From the NCBI GenBank assembly GCA_036389275.1, contig DASVQE010000059.1, positions 26,627 through 90,626 of the forward strand: a stretch of DNA of 64,000 nucleotides. Reading direction: 5' to 3'. This document shows, piece by piece, positions 1 through 8,818 of the stretch; position 1 is the stretch's first letter, and each line of letters opens with the position of its first letter. The position numbers and the translations under genes are program-made. The notes beneath the pieces are model-generated. The model did not search any database. It saw nothing but the letters and a program-made list of their open reading frames with translations, and was not told the DNA's origin. The DNA is from QHVT01 sp036389275 (GTDB lineage: Bacteria; Acidobacteriota; Thermoanaerobaculia; Gp7-AA8).

Positions 1-693
1 GAGGAGGGACGTGACGCTCGCGCCGATGAGGACGTCCGTCCAGGCGACTCTCGCGCGCGGCATGACTTTGTAGATCATGGCGAAGACGGTGGTGGTGAGG
101 AGGTAGCTGAAGAAGAGGTTGACGGCGGCGACGGTGGCTTGCCAGTCGGCGAAGCGCGGTCCCCAGATTTTTCCGAAGGCCGCGAGGGCGGCGCTGACGA
201 CGAGGGAGACCATCAGGAGAAAGCTGATGCCGGCGATCGTGCCGAACGACAGGAGGCGCGCGCGCAGCAGGGTCCAGATGCCCATCCGGCGCCGCTTCGG
301 AACGCGCCAGATGCGATCGAGCGAGTCCTGCAATTCGGCGAAGACGGAGGTCGCGGCGATGAGCAGCAGGAGCAGGCCGAAGATCGCGGCGGTCATGCTT
401 TCGGCCGGCATGCTCGCGCTTTCGAGCAGCTTCTGCACGGCCTCGGCGCCCTCGCGGCCCATCAATCCCTGCAACTGCGCGGCGATCTCGCCGCGCGCGG
501 CTTCGACGCCGAAGATCATGCCGGCGAGCGAGATGACGATCAGCAGGAATGGCGCGATGGAGAGCATCGTGTAGTACGCGAGCGCCGCGCCCATGCTCTG
601 CGCGTAATCGTCGATCCACGACGAGGCCGCGGCCTTCGTGAGCAGCCAGATGTTCCGGGCCGTCCTCACCACTCGATCGCGTTTTCCGGCCAT
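1..693 (-). CDS. YihY/BrkB-family inner-membrane protein (3' end outside window)
   Basis: Reading leftward from ATG at 693, 231 codons are open to the window edge, so the C-terminus is missing. The visible part has four hydrophobic segments (about residues 34-62, 99-121, 146-175 and 186-208). The first carries an ALAYYTMLSIAPFLL stretch typical of the YihY/BrkB family, and a DSLDRIWRVPKRR loop follows the second segment. The family consists of integral inner-membrane proteins; the old ribonuclease BN label is not supported by their biochemistry. Substrate and role cannot be read from the sequence. It is divergent from the gene at 756, with 62 bp between start codons. Confidence 0.85.
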   Translation of the reverse strand, partial: MAGKRDRVVRTARNIWLLTKAAASSWIDDYAQSMGAALAYYTMLSIAPFLLIVISLAGMIFGVEAARGEIAAQLQGLMGREGAEAVQKLLESASMPAESMTAAIFGLLLLLIAATSVFAELQDSLDRIWRVPKRRRMGIWTLLRARLLSFGTIAGISFLLMVSLVVSAALAAFGKIWGPRFADWQATVAAVNLFFSYLLTTTVFAMIYKVMPRARVAWTDVLIGASVTSLL

Positions 694-755
694 GAGGAGA
701 GTCTACGACCTGAGACTTGTCATCGACGGATTTCCGTAGGAAAGTCACCGCCGCG

Positions 756-1385
756 ATGCCGACCAAACTCTTCCTCCTGTCGCCGGCGAGTCTCAACGGT
801 CTGCGCGCGAAGCAGCTCACGTCGCCGCGGGCGAAGTTCGACCTCGCGCAGCGGTATCGGACGGAGGCGGGTGTCGAGATCGGTGATGCGTTCACGTTTC
901 TCTCGTCGCTCTACTTCCGCGGGAAGATGGTGTATGCGCGGCGGTTCGCGGTGCCGTCGCCGGTGATCGGCGGCGAAGGGATTTTCGTGATCACGTCGGG
1001 CTACGGCCTGGTGCCCCCGGACTGGCGGATGAACGAAGAGCGGCTGAAGCGGATGCGCAACATCGACGTCGATGTGTCGACGCGCAATTACGTGAAGCCG
1101 CTGCGCGAGCACGCCACGCTGATCGCGCGCGCGCTCGAGCCGGAGGAGGACGCGCAAGTGATCCTCCTCGGCAGCGTGGCCACCGGCAAGTACGTCGACG
1201 TGCTGCTGCCGGCGCTCGGGAACAAGCTGCGCTTTCCGGCGCTCTTCGCCGGCCTCGGCGACATGTCGCGCGGCGGGCTGATGCTGCGCGCGGCGCGCGC
1301 CGGGATCGAGCTCGCCTACACGACGCTCGACGCGCCGCGCCATCGCGCACCGGGCGGCAGCGGGAAGATGCCGTCGCTGGAGTGA
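756..1385 (+). CDS. Hypothetical protein, 209 aa
   Basis: Not recognised. The product is soluble-looking, with no signal peptide or membrane segment. It opens with MPTKLFLLSPASL and contains a glycine-rich strand-loop pattern (VILLGSVATGKYVDVLLPAL, then LFAGLGDMSRGGLML) suggesting an alpha/beta fold of the kind that handles small molecules or nucleotides. An upstream in-frame ATG at 717 would add 13 residues. I prefer 756 because a purine-rich TAGGAAAG lies about 10 bases before it and the extension has poor composition. The gene stands alone between a divergent membrane protein and an AraC regulator. Confidence 0.7.
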   Translation: MPTKLFLLSPASLNGLRAKQLTSPRAKFDLAQRYRTEAGVEIGDAFTFLSSLYFRGKMVYARRFAVPSPVIGGEGIFVITSGYGLVPPDWRMNEERLKRMRNIDVDVSTRNYVKPLREHATLIARALEPEEDAQVILLGSVATGKYVDVLLPALGNKLRFPALFAGLGDMSRGGLMLRAARAGIELAYTTLDAPRHRAPGGSGKMPSLE

Positions 1386-1435
1386 TGCGCATTCGCTAAC
1401 CGTTCGCGCGCCGTTGCGTCTAATCTCGCCGGACG

Positions 1436-2221
1436 ATGTCGTTTTCCCCAATCACCCTCGGACGGGTCCTGCACGCGCGCGCGGCGGCGTCGATGACGTT
1501 CACGCAGGCGGAGCACACGCCGCGCAGCGCGCTGTCGATGCACGCGCACGAGCGGCCGAACCTGATGTTCGTCGTGGCCGGCGCACTCGGCGAGCGGTTG
1601 CCGGGCGGCAGCTTCGCGGTGGCGACGCACGAGATCGTGATCAAGGCGCCGGGCGAGCGGCATGCGAACGAGTACGGCAACGCGGCCACACGATCACTGA
1701 CGATCGAGTTCGACGATGCGTGGCTGACGCGCTCGAGCGCATTCGCGGGGCTGCTCGGCCGCACGGCGCACCATCGCAGCGCCGCGGCGGCCGACGCGCT
1801 GCTCCAACTGCTGCGCGAGGTGCGCTCGGACGACCCGTGCGCGGCGGAGGAGCTGGTGGTCGGTGCGCTCTCGGAACTCGCGCGCGTCGGGATGCCGGCG
1901 CGCCGTCCGTCGTGGATCGGCGAGGTGCGCGCGTATCTCGACGCGCAGTATCTCGACGCGGTGTCGCTGTCGACGGTGGCGGAGACGTTCGCGATCGATC
2001 GCACGCTGCTCGCGCGCGGCTTCCGGCAGGAGACCGGCACGACGATCGGCGACTACGTGCGGCGCCTGCGCATCCATCACGCCTGCCGCGAGCTGGCGGC
2101 GACGGCGCGCCCGGTGGCGGAGATCGCGGCCGAGGCGGGATTCGCCGACCAGGCGCACCTCTGCCGCGTCTTTCGCGCGCGCGTCGGCGCCACCCCGACG
2201 GAATTCCGCAGGATGGCGTAG
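1436..2221 (+). CDS. AraC-family transcriptional regulator
   Basis: A 261-residue DNA-binding regulator. The C-terminal 100 residues hold the two helix-turn-helix units of AraC proteins: VSLSTVAETFAIDRTLLARGF is the first recognition unit, and PVAEIAAEAGFADQAHLCRVF followed by ATPTEFRR is the second, a near-canonical AraC signature. The N-terminal 110 residues are His/Glu-rich (HAHERPN, HEIVIKAPGERH) and look like a small cupin sensor domain; the ligand is unknown. A TAATCT box lies 9 bases before the ATG and there is no ribosome binding site. It converges on the tricorn gene 18 bp downstream, so its target cannot be inferred from an operon. Confidence 0.88.
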   Translation: MSFSPITLGRVLHARAAASMTFTQAEHTPRSALSMHAHERPNLMFVVAGALGERLPGGSFAVATHEIVIKAPGERHANEYGNAATRSLTIEFDDAWLTRSSAFAGLLGRTAHHRSAAAADALLQLLREVRSDDPCAAEELVVGALSELARVGMPARRPSWIGEVRAYLDAQYLDAVSLSTVAETFAIDRTLLARGFRQETGTTIGDYVRRLRIHHACRELAATARPVAEIAAEAGFADQAHLCRVFRARVGATPTEFRRMA

Positions 2222-2239
2222 ACGCACTTCCGCATATAA

Positions 2240-5200
2240 CTACCGCGACGCCGGACGCGTGCTCTTCGGCGGCGCGGCGCGCAGCGCTTCATTCATCAGC
2301 GCGATGGCGCGCTCGAGTTGCGGATCGGCGTCGCCCAGGAGCGGCGCGGCCGCGACCTCGACATCGGGAACGACGCCGCGATTCTCGACCGCCCAGCGGC
2401 CCGCGCCGCGTTCACCCGGCTCCCAGTACGCGAGCGCGGCGACGGCCGCTTCGCCTCCGTCGATGAGCTGCGGCATGCCGACGTTGCCGACCGTCGCGCC
2501 GGCCGTGCGCGCGCCGACGATCGGGCCGAGCTTCGCGTTGCGGAAGTAGATGGCGAACGAGTCGCCGCCGGAGATGGTGAACTGATTCGTGAGCAGCGTC
2601 TTCGGCCCGTCGACGGTCATCGTCGGAATGCGCAGATCGTTGCCGTGGCGCGACGCTTCGCGGGCGAGCGTATGTCGCTGCAGATGCTCGATCATGCTGG
2701 CCGGAAAGAGTCCGCCGGAGTTGAACCGGACATCGACGATCAGCGCGTCGCGATCGCTCTGCGCGAAGAACTGCTTCGCGAATGCAGCGATCCCGCCGCG
2801 GCCGGTGTTCGGGACGTGGATGTAGCCGCAGCGGCCGCCGGTGGCGGCGGTCACGCGCGCGCGGTTGTCGTTCACCCAGTCGATGTAGCGCAGCGGCATG
2901 TCATTGCCGAGGAGACGAACGCGGACCTCGCGTTGCGTGGTGCCGCTGGCGATCGTCAGCGCGACCTCCTTGCCGGCCAGGCCGGCGAGCTGCTCCTCGA
3001 CGCTCTCGCGGGTGGTGAGCTCGCGACCGTCGATGGCGACAATCGAAGCGCCGGCCTCGACGCCGGCATCGCGCAGCGGCGAGCGCGCTTCCTCGTCGCC
3101 GCGGAAGACGCGGGCGATGCGGTAGTGCGCGCCGTTGACGGCGAGATCGGCGCCGAGGACGCCGGTGGGCGGCGCGTCGTAACGCGGAAGATCGCCGCCG
3201 ACGACCCAAGAGTGCGACGTGCCGAGCTCCCCGACCATCTCGGTGAGCAGCGCGTTCAGATCCTCGCGCGTGGCGACCGACGGAAGGCGCGGCTCGTAGC
3301 GCTTCCGCACCGCGAGCCAGTCGACGCCGTGCAGCGTCGGCTCGTAAAAGTAGTCGCGCTCGAGACGCCACGTGTCGGCGAAGATCTGCCGCCACTCCGC
3401 GGCCGGATCGAGCTGCATCGGCAGCGAGTCGAGCTTCTGCTCGGCCGACGGCTTCTCCGCGTCGATGCGCTGCCAGGACAGCATGTCGTCGCGCACGATC
3501 AGCAGCGTGTCGCCGGCGACGGAGTAGTCGGAGATGTTCGCGGCGACGATGCGGTCGCGCGCGGCGGCGGGATCGAACGCGTGCAGCGTGAGCGCGCCGC
3601 TGCGGCGGTCGCGCTGGATGTAGAGGAGTTGGCCGCGGACGAGCGACAAGTGCGACAACGAAGACGGCTCGACCGGTAACTTCGTCACGCCCGGCGCGCC
3701 GCCGATGCTGTAGATCGCGGACGTGTCGTTGAAGTTGAACGTCTGCTCGAAGTCGCTGAACGACGCGCGGAAATTGCGCGCGGAGAGAAACCAGACCCGC
3801 GTGCCGTCGCTGACCGGATTGAAGTCGTCGGTCATGCCGTCGGTGAGCGGCGTCGCGCGCGCGGCGGCGACGTCGTAGCGGTAGACGCGCCCCATCTGGT
3901 TGTCGCCGACTTTCGAGTAGACCACCGCAGCGGAGTCGGGCGTCCAGTCGTAGTACTCGATGGGGCCGTTCATCGACTGATCGATGCGGCGCGTATCGCC
4001 GGTGGCGGCGTCGACCACGGACAGCGACAGCGACTGATCGACGAACAGCAATCGCTGCGAGTCGGGCGACCAGCGCACGCCTTCGCGCCAGCCGGCGCCT
4101 TCGCGGGTCAACTGCCGCGCGCGGCCGTCGCTGCCGCGCACGTAGAGCTCGTACTCGCCGCTGGCGTCGGAGACGTACGCGATCGACTTGCCGTCGGGCG
4201 AGGCGGCGGCGGAGTGCTCGCGCGCGCCGGAGGTGGCGGTGAGATTCGTCGCCGCGTGCGAGGACGGATCGACCGCGAAGAGCTCGCCGCGCGCGGAGAC
4301 GAGCGCGCCGGACGCGTCTCCGGAGAGCGCGATCGAAGTGATGTACGGCGCCGCGTTGACCTGGCGCGGCTGTTTTTGCGGAAAGGCGCCGGCCGGCGTG
4401 ATGCGCAGCGTGCGGTCGCGTTTGGTGCGGAGCTCGAGGATGTGCAGCTCGCCGTCGCGGCTGTAGATGACGCGGCCGTCGCTGGTGACGCTCGGATTGC
4501 GCAGGTCGGCGTCGCGCTCGCGCGTGAGCTGTTCGAGACGCGCGGTGGCGACGTCGTACGCGTAGAGGTTGAAGCGGCCGTCGCGATCGGAGGCGAAGTA
4601 GATCGTGCCGTTGCGCCACGTCGGCCATTGATCGTTCGCGTCGGACGGCGCCACCGCGGTGTGCGCACCGCGGGCGAAGTCGTAGATCGCGAGCTGCGCA
4701 TGTTTGCCGCCGCGGTAGCCGCGCCACGGGTTCCACGATTCCGATGGATTCATGGTGTAGACGAGCGCACTTCCGGAAGGAGAGAAGGATGCAGGTCCAC
4801 CATTCGCGATCTGCAGCTCGGTCGACGGACCGCCGGCGACCGGCACGGTGAAGAGATGATCGACCGGATGGGTGAAACTCGTGCGGCGCGAGCGATAGAC
4901 CACCGACGCGGAGTCGCTCGTCCAGCCGGCCACGAAGTCGGGCATCGGGTGCCACGTCAGCCGGCGCGCCTCGCCGCCGCTCGCGGCGACGACGTAGACG
5001 TCGTAGTTGCCGGAGCGCTCGGCGGTGAAGGCGACCCAGCGTGCGTCGGGCGAGAAGCGGGCGGCGAACTTGTTGGCCTCGAGCGTGGTGAGCCGCCGCG
5101 CCGCGCCGCCGCTCGCGGAGGCGGTCCAGACGTCGTCGGCGTAGGTGAAGACGACGGAGTTGCCGTGCAGGTCGGGGAATCGCAGCATCCGCGACGGCTC

Positions 5201-5269
5201 GGCCGCGGAGACGGTGGTCGTCACGACGAGAAACAGGAGAACGGATCGAAGCGAGATCATGGCGGCCAT
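2240..5269 (-). CDS. Secreted tricorn-like S41 protease with beta-propeller
   Basis: About 1009 residues. A signal peptide (MISLRSVLLFLVVTTTVSA) is followed by two WD40/TolB-like propellers, seen as repeated FSPDARWVAF, SPDGKSIAYVSD and WSPDSQRLLFV motifs through about residue 600. Then come a tricorn core domain, a PDZ domain (GVLGADLAVNG...AGASIVAIDGREL) and a C-terminal S41 peptidase. Candidate catalytic residues are His in ELGTSHSW, the nucleophile Ser in TISGGDSFA and Glu in AVENRGVVPD. In the family, tricorn degrades oligopeptides; here the signal peptide implies the periplasm or exterior. Starts at 5269 and 5260 are both possible. A 60-bp patch near 4740-4800 uses unusually A/T-ending codons. 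Confidence 0.9.
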   Translation of the reverse strand: MAAMISLRSVLLFLVVTTTVSAAEPSRMLRFPDLHGNSVVFTYADDVWTASASGGAARRLTTLEANKFAARFSPDARWVAFTAERSGNYDVYVVAASGGEARRLTWHPMPDFVAGWTSDSASVVYRSRRTSFTHPVDHLFTVPVAGGPSTELQIANGGPASFSPSGSALVYTMNPSESWNPWRGYRGGKHAQLAIYDFARGAHTAVAPSDANDQWPTWRNGTIYFASDRDGRFNLYAYDVATARLEQLTRERDADLRNPSVTSDGRVIYSRDGELHILELRTKRDRTLRITPAGAFPQKQPRQVNAAPYITSIALSGDASGALVSARGELFAVDPSSHAATNLTATSGAREHSAAASPDGKSIAYVSDASGEYELYVRGSDGRARQLTREGAGWREGVRWSPDSQRLLFVDQSLSLSVVDAATGDTRRIDQSMNGPIEYYDWTPDSAAVVYSKVGDNQMGRVYRYDVAAARATPLTDGMTDDFNPVSDGTRVWFLSARNFRASFSDFEQTFNFNDTSAIYSIGGAPGVTKLPVEPSSLSHLSLVRGQLLYIQRDRRSGALTLHAFDPAAARDRIVAANISDYSVAGDTLLIVRDDMLSWQRIDAEKPSAEQKLDSLPMQLDPAAEWRQIFADTWRLERDYFYEPTLHGVDWLAVRKRYEPRLPSVATREDLNALLTEMVGELGTSHSWVVGGDLPRYDAPPTGVLGADLAVNGAHYRIARVFRGDEEARSPLRDAGVEAGASIVAIDGRELTTRESVEEQLAGLAGKEVALTIASGTTQREVRVRLLGNDMPLRYIDWVNDNRARVTAATGGRCGYIHVPNTGRGGIAAFAKQFFAQSDRDALIVDVRFNSGGLFPASMIEHLQRHTLAREASRHGNDLRIPTMTVDGPKTLLTNQFTISGGDSFAIYFRNAKLGPIVGARTAGATVGNVGMPQLIDGGEAAVAALAYWEPGERGAGRWAVENRGVVPDVEVAAAPLLGDADPQLERAIALMNEALRAAPPKSTRPASR

Positions 5270-5343
5270 GATGGCGCGCCGCGCCGCGCGCGTCTTGAAC
5301 GATCGTGGAGCATTGGCGCGGCCACTGCTTAGCTCGTTCACGC

Positions 5344-6273
5344 ATGGCTGCCGCGAAGCGCGTGGCGATCCCGGACGATGCGAACGACGTCGTGCTGAAG
5401 TTCGGCGAGCGCGAGGTGCGCCTGACGAATCTGCGCAAGCCGTTCTGGAAAAAGCTCGGCATCACCAAGCGCGATCTGCTGCAGTACTACGCCGATGTCT
5501 CGCCCTACCTGCTGCCGCATCTCGTCGGCCGGGCCATGGTGATGAAGCGTTATCCAAACGGCGCCGAGGGTGAGTTTTTCTACATGAAGCGCGCGCCGTC
5601 GCCGCGGCCGGACTGGATCGAGATCTGCCCGATCATGCATTCGGAGATGGTCCGCTTCCCGATCGTGCAGGACCTGCCGTCGCTGCTCTGGCTGATCAAC
5701 CTCGGCTGCATCGATCTCAATCCGTGGTACTCGCGCTGCGACGACACCGACCGCCCCGACTTTCTCCACTTCGATCTCGATCCCGGCCCCGGCGCCGACT
5801 TCGAGATGGTGCGCACCGTGGCCCTGCACGTGCGCGACATCCTCGGCGCGCTGAAGATGCCGACCTACGCCAAGACCACCGGCTCGAAAGGCATCCACAT
5901 CTACATCCCCATCGTGCGCGGCCCGCAGCAGAAAGAGGTGTGGGCATTCGCGAAGGCGATCGCCATCGAGCTCGAGTCGCGCCACGCGAACGTCATCACC
6001 GCCGAATACCGCAAGGTCAAGCGCCCGTACGCGCGCGTGCTCGTCGACTACAACCAGAACGCTTGGGGCCGCACGCTGGCGTCGATCTACTCGGTGCGGC
6101 CGACGCCGTTCGCGGGCGTGTCGATGCCGGTGACGTGGGAAGAGGTGGAAGGCGGCGTGCGCGTCGAGGACTTCCGCATCGACAACGCGCGCGAGCGGCT
6201 GGCGGAAGTGGGCGATCTCTGGAAGCCGGTGCTCGCGAAGAAACGATTCGATCTGTACAAGGTGTTCACATGA
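5344..6273 (+). CDS. LigD-type polymerase/primase domain protein
   Basis: 309 residues forming the stand-alone polymerase (PolDom) part of LigD, which in bacterial non-homologous end joining fills gaps and adds nucleotides at double-strand ends. The catalytic metal motif HFDLDP lies at about residues 142-147, the nucleotide-binding TTGSKGIHIYIP at about 177-188, and the conserved RVLVDYNQNAWGRTLASIYSVR-type block follows. The start is at 5344 because MAAAKRVAIP begins the homologous region; upstream codons are unlike the family. The stop overlaps the ligase start by four bases (ATGA), so the two halves are co-transcribed and translationally coupled. No nuclease domain and no ku gene are visible in the window. 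Confidence 0.9.
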   Translation: MAAAKRVAIPDDANDVVLKFGEREVRLTNLRKPFWKKLGITKRDLLQYYADVSPYLLPHLVGRAMVMKRYPNGAEGEFFYMKRAPSPRPDWIEICPIMHSEMVRFPIVQDLPSLLWLINLGCIDLNPWYSRCDDTDRPDFLHFDLDPGPGADFEMVRTVALHVRDILGALKMPTYAKTTGSKGIHIYIPIVRGPQQKEVWAFAKAIAIELESRHANVITAEYRKVKRPYARVLVDYNQNAWGRTLASIYSVRPTPFAGVSMPVTWEEVEGGVRVEDFRIDNARERLAEVGDLWKPVLAKKRFDLYKVFT

Positions 6274-7328
6274 CGCTGCCGATTCATCCGCCGTACGCGC
6301 CGATGGAAGCGAAGCGCGTATCGAAGATCCCGACCGGCGAGCACTGGCTGTTCGAGCCGAAGTGGGACGGCTTCCGGGCCATCGTCTTCCGCGAAGGCGA
6401 TGAGGTCTCGGTGCAATCGAAAGCGGGCCAGCCGCTGGCGCGCTACTTTCCGGAGATCGTCGAGGCGGCGCGCGCGCTCAAGCAGAAGGAGTTCGTGCTC
6501 GACGGCGAGATCGTGGTGCCGGTGGAAGGAACGCTGTCGTTCGACGATCTGCTGCTGCGCATCCATCCGGCCGAGTCGCGCATCCGCAAGCTGGCCGCGT
6601 CGACGCCGGCGCATTACTACGTCTTCGACATCCTGGCCCTCGGCGCCAAGGACTTTACGCAACTGCCGATCGAGGAGCGGCGCGAGAAGCTGAATGCGTT
6701 TTTCGAAAAGAACGAGCACGAGCTGCTGCATCTCTCGCCGGCCACCACCGAGCGGAAGATCGCCTCGGAATGGTTCAGCAAATTCGGCGCGCTCGGGCTC
6801 GACGGCGTGATGGCCAAGCGCCTCGGCGAGCCGTATCACTCCGGCGACCGCGAAGGGATGGTGAAGGTCAAGCATCTCAAGACCGCCGATTGTGTCGTCG
6901 GCGGTTTCCGTTACGGCGAAGGGACGCAGTGGGTCGGCTCGCTGCTCCTCGGCCTCTACGACGAGGAAGGACGGCTCGTCTACATCGGCCATACATCGTC
7001 GATCAAGAAAGCGGATCGGGAGGAGCTGACGAAGAAGCTCGAGGCGCTGCGCGCGGAGAACCCGTTCGAGGTGCGCGTCCCCGGCGGCCCGAGCCGCTGG
7101 GCGACGGCCAAGAGCGGCGAGTGGACGCCGGTGCGCCCGAAGCTCGTCTGCGAAGTGGAGTTCGACTACTTCTCGCAAGGCCGGTTCCGCCACGGCTCGA
7201 AGTTTCTGCGCTGGCGTCCGGACAAGGCGCCGGAGCAGTGCACGATGGAGCAGGTGCGGCCGAAACGCGGAACGAGGAACGCGGAACACGGAACGCGGAG
7301 TCTTGGGAAGCTGTTTTCGGGATCGTGA
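6270..7328 (+). CDS. ATP-dependent DNA ligase (LigD-type ligase domain)
   Basis: 352 residues. Motif I EPKWDGFR gives the AMP-accepting Lys at residue 31; motif III (VLDGEIV), motif IV (GLDGVMAKR) and motif V (MVKVKHLKTADCVVGGF) follow, then an OB-fold with KLVCEVEFDYFSQGRFRHGSKFLRWRPDK. It seals nicks after end processing and is paired with the polymerase domain immediately upstream, so together they make a split LigD. The last ~25 residues (after EQVRPK) are translated from the GGAACRC heptamer array and look like tail sequence captured by read-through of a repeat, not part of the fold. Confidence 0.92.
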   Translation: MTLPIHPPYAPMEAKRVSKIPTGEHWLFEPKWDGFRAIVFREGDEVSVQSKAGQPLARYFPEIVEAARALKQKEFVLDGEIVVPVEGTLSFDDLLLRIHPAESRIRKLAASTPAHYYVFDILALGAKDFTQLPIEERREKLNAFFEKNEHELLHLSPATTERKIASEWFSKFGALGLDGVMAKRLGEPYHSGDREGMVKVKHLKTADCVVGGFRYGEGTQWVGSLLLGLYDEEGRLVYIGHTSSIKKADREELTKKLEALRAENPFEVRVPGGPSRWATAKSGEWTPVRPKLVCEVEFDYFSQGRFRHGSKFLRWRPDKAPEQCTMEQVRPKRGTRNAEHGTRSLGKLFSGS

Positions 7329-7426
7329 AGGCGGAACGCGGAACACGGAACGCGCCACCGCGCGACGCTGTTCTCCCGATCGTGAAAACGTTCCGTGTTC
7401 CGTGTTCCGTGTTCCTCGTTCTGCTC
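7263..7426. repeat. GGAACRC heptamer array with inverted arm
   Basis: Two blocks of tandem heptamers (GCGGAAC, GAGGAAC, ACGGAAC) at about 7266-7305 and 7332-7356 are followed by the reverse-complement words (GTTCCGT repeated, then GTTCCTC) at about 7389-7425. A longer word (GCTGTTyTC, then ATCGTGAA) recurs after each forward block, giving a second-order repeat of about 60 bp. The array encodes the C-terminal tail of the ligase and the hydrophobic core of the next gene's signal peptide. Forward and reverse words can pair into a long hairpin. Confidence 0.85.
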
Positions 7427-8773
7427 GCGTGGAACGCGAGCGCGCAGACCGTCAGGATCACTGACAAGCCCACCACCCTCGTCTCCGGCATCCTCTACGT
7501 GCCGGTTGTGGCCACTGAGCCGGTGGAGCGGCTCGCGCTCACCATCAATGGCGCGCCGTTCACGGAGACGCGTGGGCGGAACATGACTGCGCAGGTGAAC
7601 GTCGGGTTTTACATTCGGCGTTTGCGGGTGCGGGCCACGGGGTACGACGCGCAAGGGAATGTCGCGGGTGAAGACGAGATGGTGGTCAACGATCCGCGGC
7701 CGCCGTTTCGGGTGCGGTTGCAGGCGCCGCCGCAGTGGCCGCAGAGCGGCGTCGCGGAGCTGCACGCGAACGTGAGCAGGCCGGTGGAGATCGCCATCCG
7801 CGGCGTCGACTTTTATGTCGGCGAAGAAAAAGTCGCGACGTCCGAGGCGCCGCCGTACAGCGCGACGGTCGACGCGGCGAAGTATCCGAACGCCGTTTAC
7901 GCGCGCGTCGTGGCGCGCAGCGCGAACGGGCAGGAAGCGAACGACGTCTTCTTCTTCGGCGACCGCGCGCGCGAACAGATCGACGTCACCGTGCAGCAGA
8001 TTCCGCTGTCGGTCTCCGCCGGCACCGCGCCGCTGCGCGCCGACCAGCTCACGCTGCTCGACGACGGACTGCCGCGCGCGATCGAGAGCCTCGTGCCGTC
8101 GTCCGACCTGCCGCTGCACGTGGTCCTGCTGATCGACTACTCCGAGTCGATGCTCAAGGAGCTGCCGGTGGTGAAGGCGGCCGCGAAGCAGTTCGCGCGC
8201 GCGCTGCTGCGGCCGCAGGACCGCATCGCCGTGGTCGGCTTCAATCAGAAAACGTTCTGGCTGACGCCGTACACGAACGACTGGAACGCCGCGGCGCAGG
8301 CGGTCGACCGCGTGCAGCCGATCGGCGAGACGCATCTCTACGACAGCGTCATCGAGATGCTGTACGAGCTGCAGAAAACGCCCGGACGTCACGCGCTGGT
8401 AGTGCTCACCGACGGCGTCGACCAGGGCAGCAGATTTCACCTCGATCACCTCGTGCACTACGCGCGCTATGCCGGCGTGCCCGTCTATCCGATCGTCAAG
8501 AACACGAACCTCTCGCGCTGGATGCGTTTCGGCGTGGGACGCATCGAGGCGCGTCGCCTCGGCCGCATCGCCGAAGACACCGGCGCGACCTACTTCATCA
8601 TCCAGAACGAGCGCGAGCTCGGCGGCGTCTACAACCGCATCGCCGCGGAGCTGCGGCAGCAGTACCAGCTCGTCTTCTACTCGGAGGCGTCGATGCCCGA
8701 CCAGTGGCGCTCGCTGCGGATCGATTCGAAGGGCGGGCAGAGGCTGAGGATTCCGCGCGGCTACTTTCCTTAG
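7382..8773 (+). CDS. Secreted VWFA-domain protein, acidobacterial type
   Basis: 463 residues from GTG 7382: a signal peptide ending near WNASAQ, an Ig-like N-terminal half (about 20-220), and a von Willebrand factor A domain (about 245-440). The metal-ion-dependent adhesion site is intact: D252-Y-S254-E-S256, with LTDGVDQGS later. This arrangement matches the VWFA-related domain expanded in Acidobacteria; such domains bind proteins through a divalent cation, but the partner here is unknown. An alternative GTG at 7325 would overlap the ligase stop but put 19 repeat-derived residues before the signal peptide. The signal peptide itself is encoded by heptamer repeats. It follows the ligase closely and may share its transcript. 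Confidence 0.82.
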   Translation: MKTFRVPCSVFLVLLAWNASAQTVRITDKPTTLVSGILYVPVVATEPVERLALTINGAPFTETRGRNMTAQVNVGFYIRRLRVRATGYDAQGNVAGEDEMVVNDPRPPFRVRLQAPPQWPQSGVAELHANVSRPVEIAIRGVDFYVGEEKVATSEAPPYSATVDAAKYPNAVYARVVARSANGQEANDVFFFGDRAREQIDVTVQQIPLSVSAGTAPLRADQLTLLDDGLPRAIESLVPSSDLPLHVVLLIDYSESMLKELPVVKAAAKQFARALLRPQDRIAVVGFNQKTFWLTPYTNDWNAAAQAVDRVQPIGETHLYDSVIEMLYELQKTPGRHALVVLTDGVDQGSRFHLDHLVHYARYAGVPVYPIVKNTNLSRWMRFGVGRIEARRLGRIAEDTGATYFIIQNERELGGVYNRIAAELRQQYQLVFYSEASMPDQWRSLRIDSKGGQRLRIPRGYFP

Positions 8774-8818
8774 CCTCAGCCGTAGCCGGGCACGCTGCGT
8801 GAACCGGCAGCGTCCGTC

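Noticed and set aside
2901..5468. An 855-codon reverse frame overlapping the tricorn gene
   Set aside because: Arg-rich with no motifs; the tricorn frame has a signal peptide, propeller repeats, PDZ and S41 residues.
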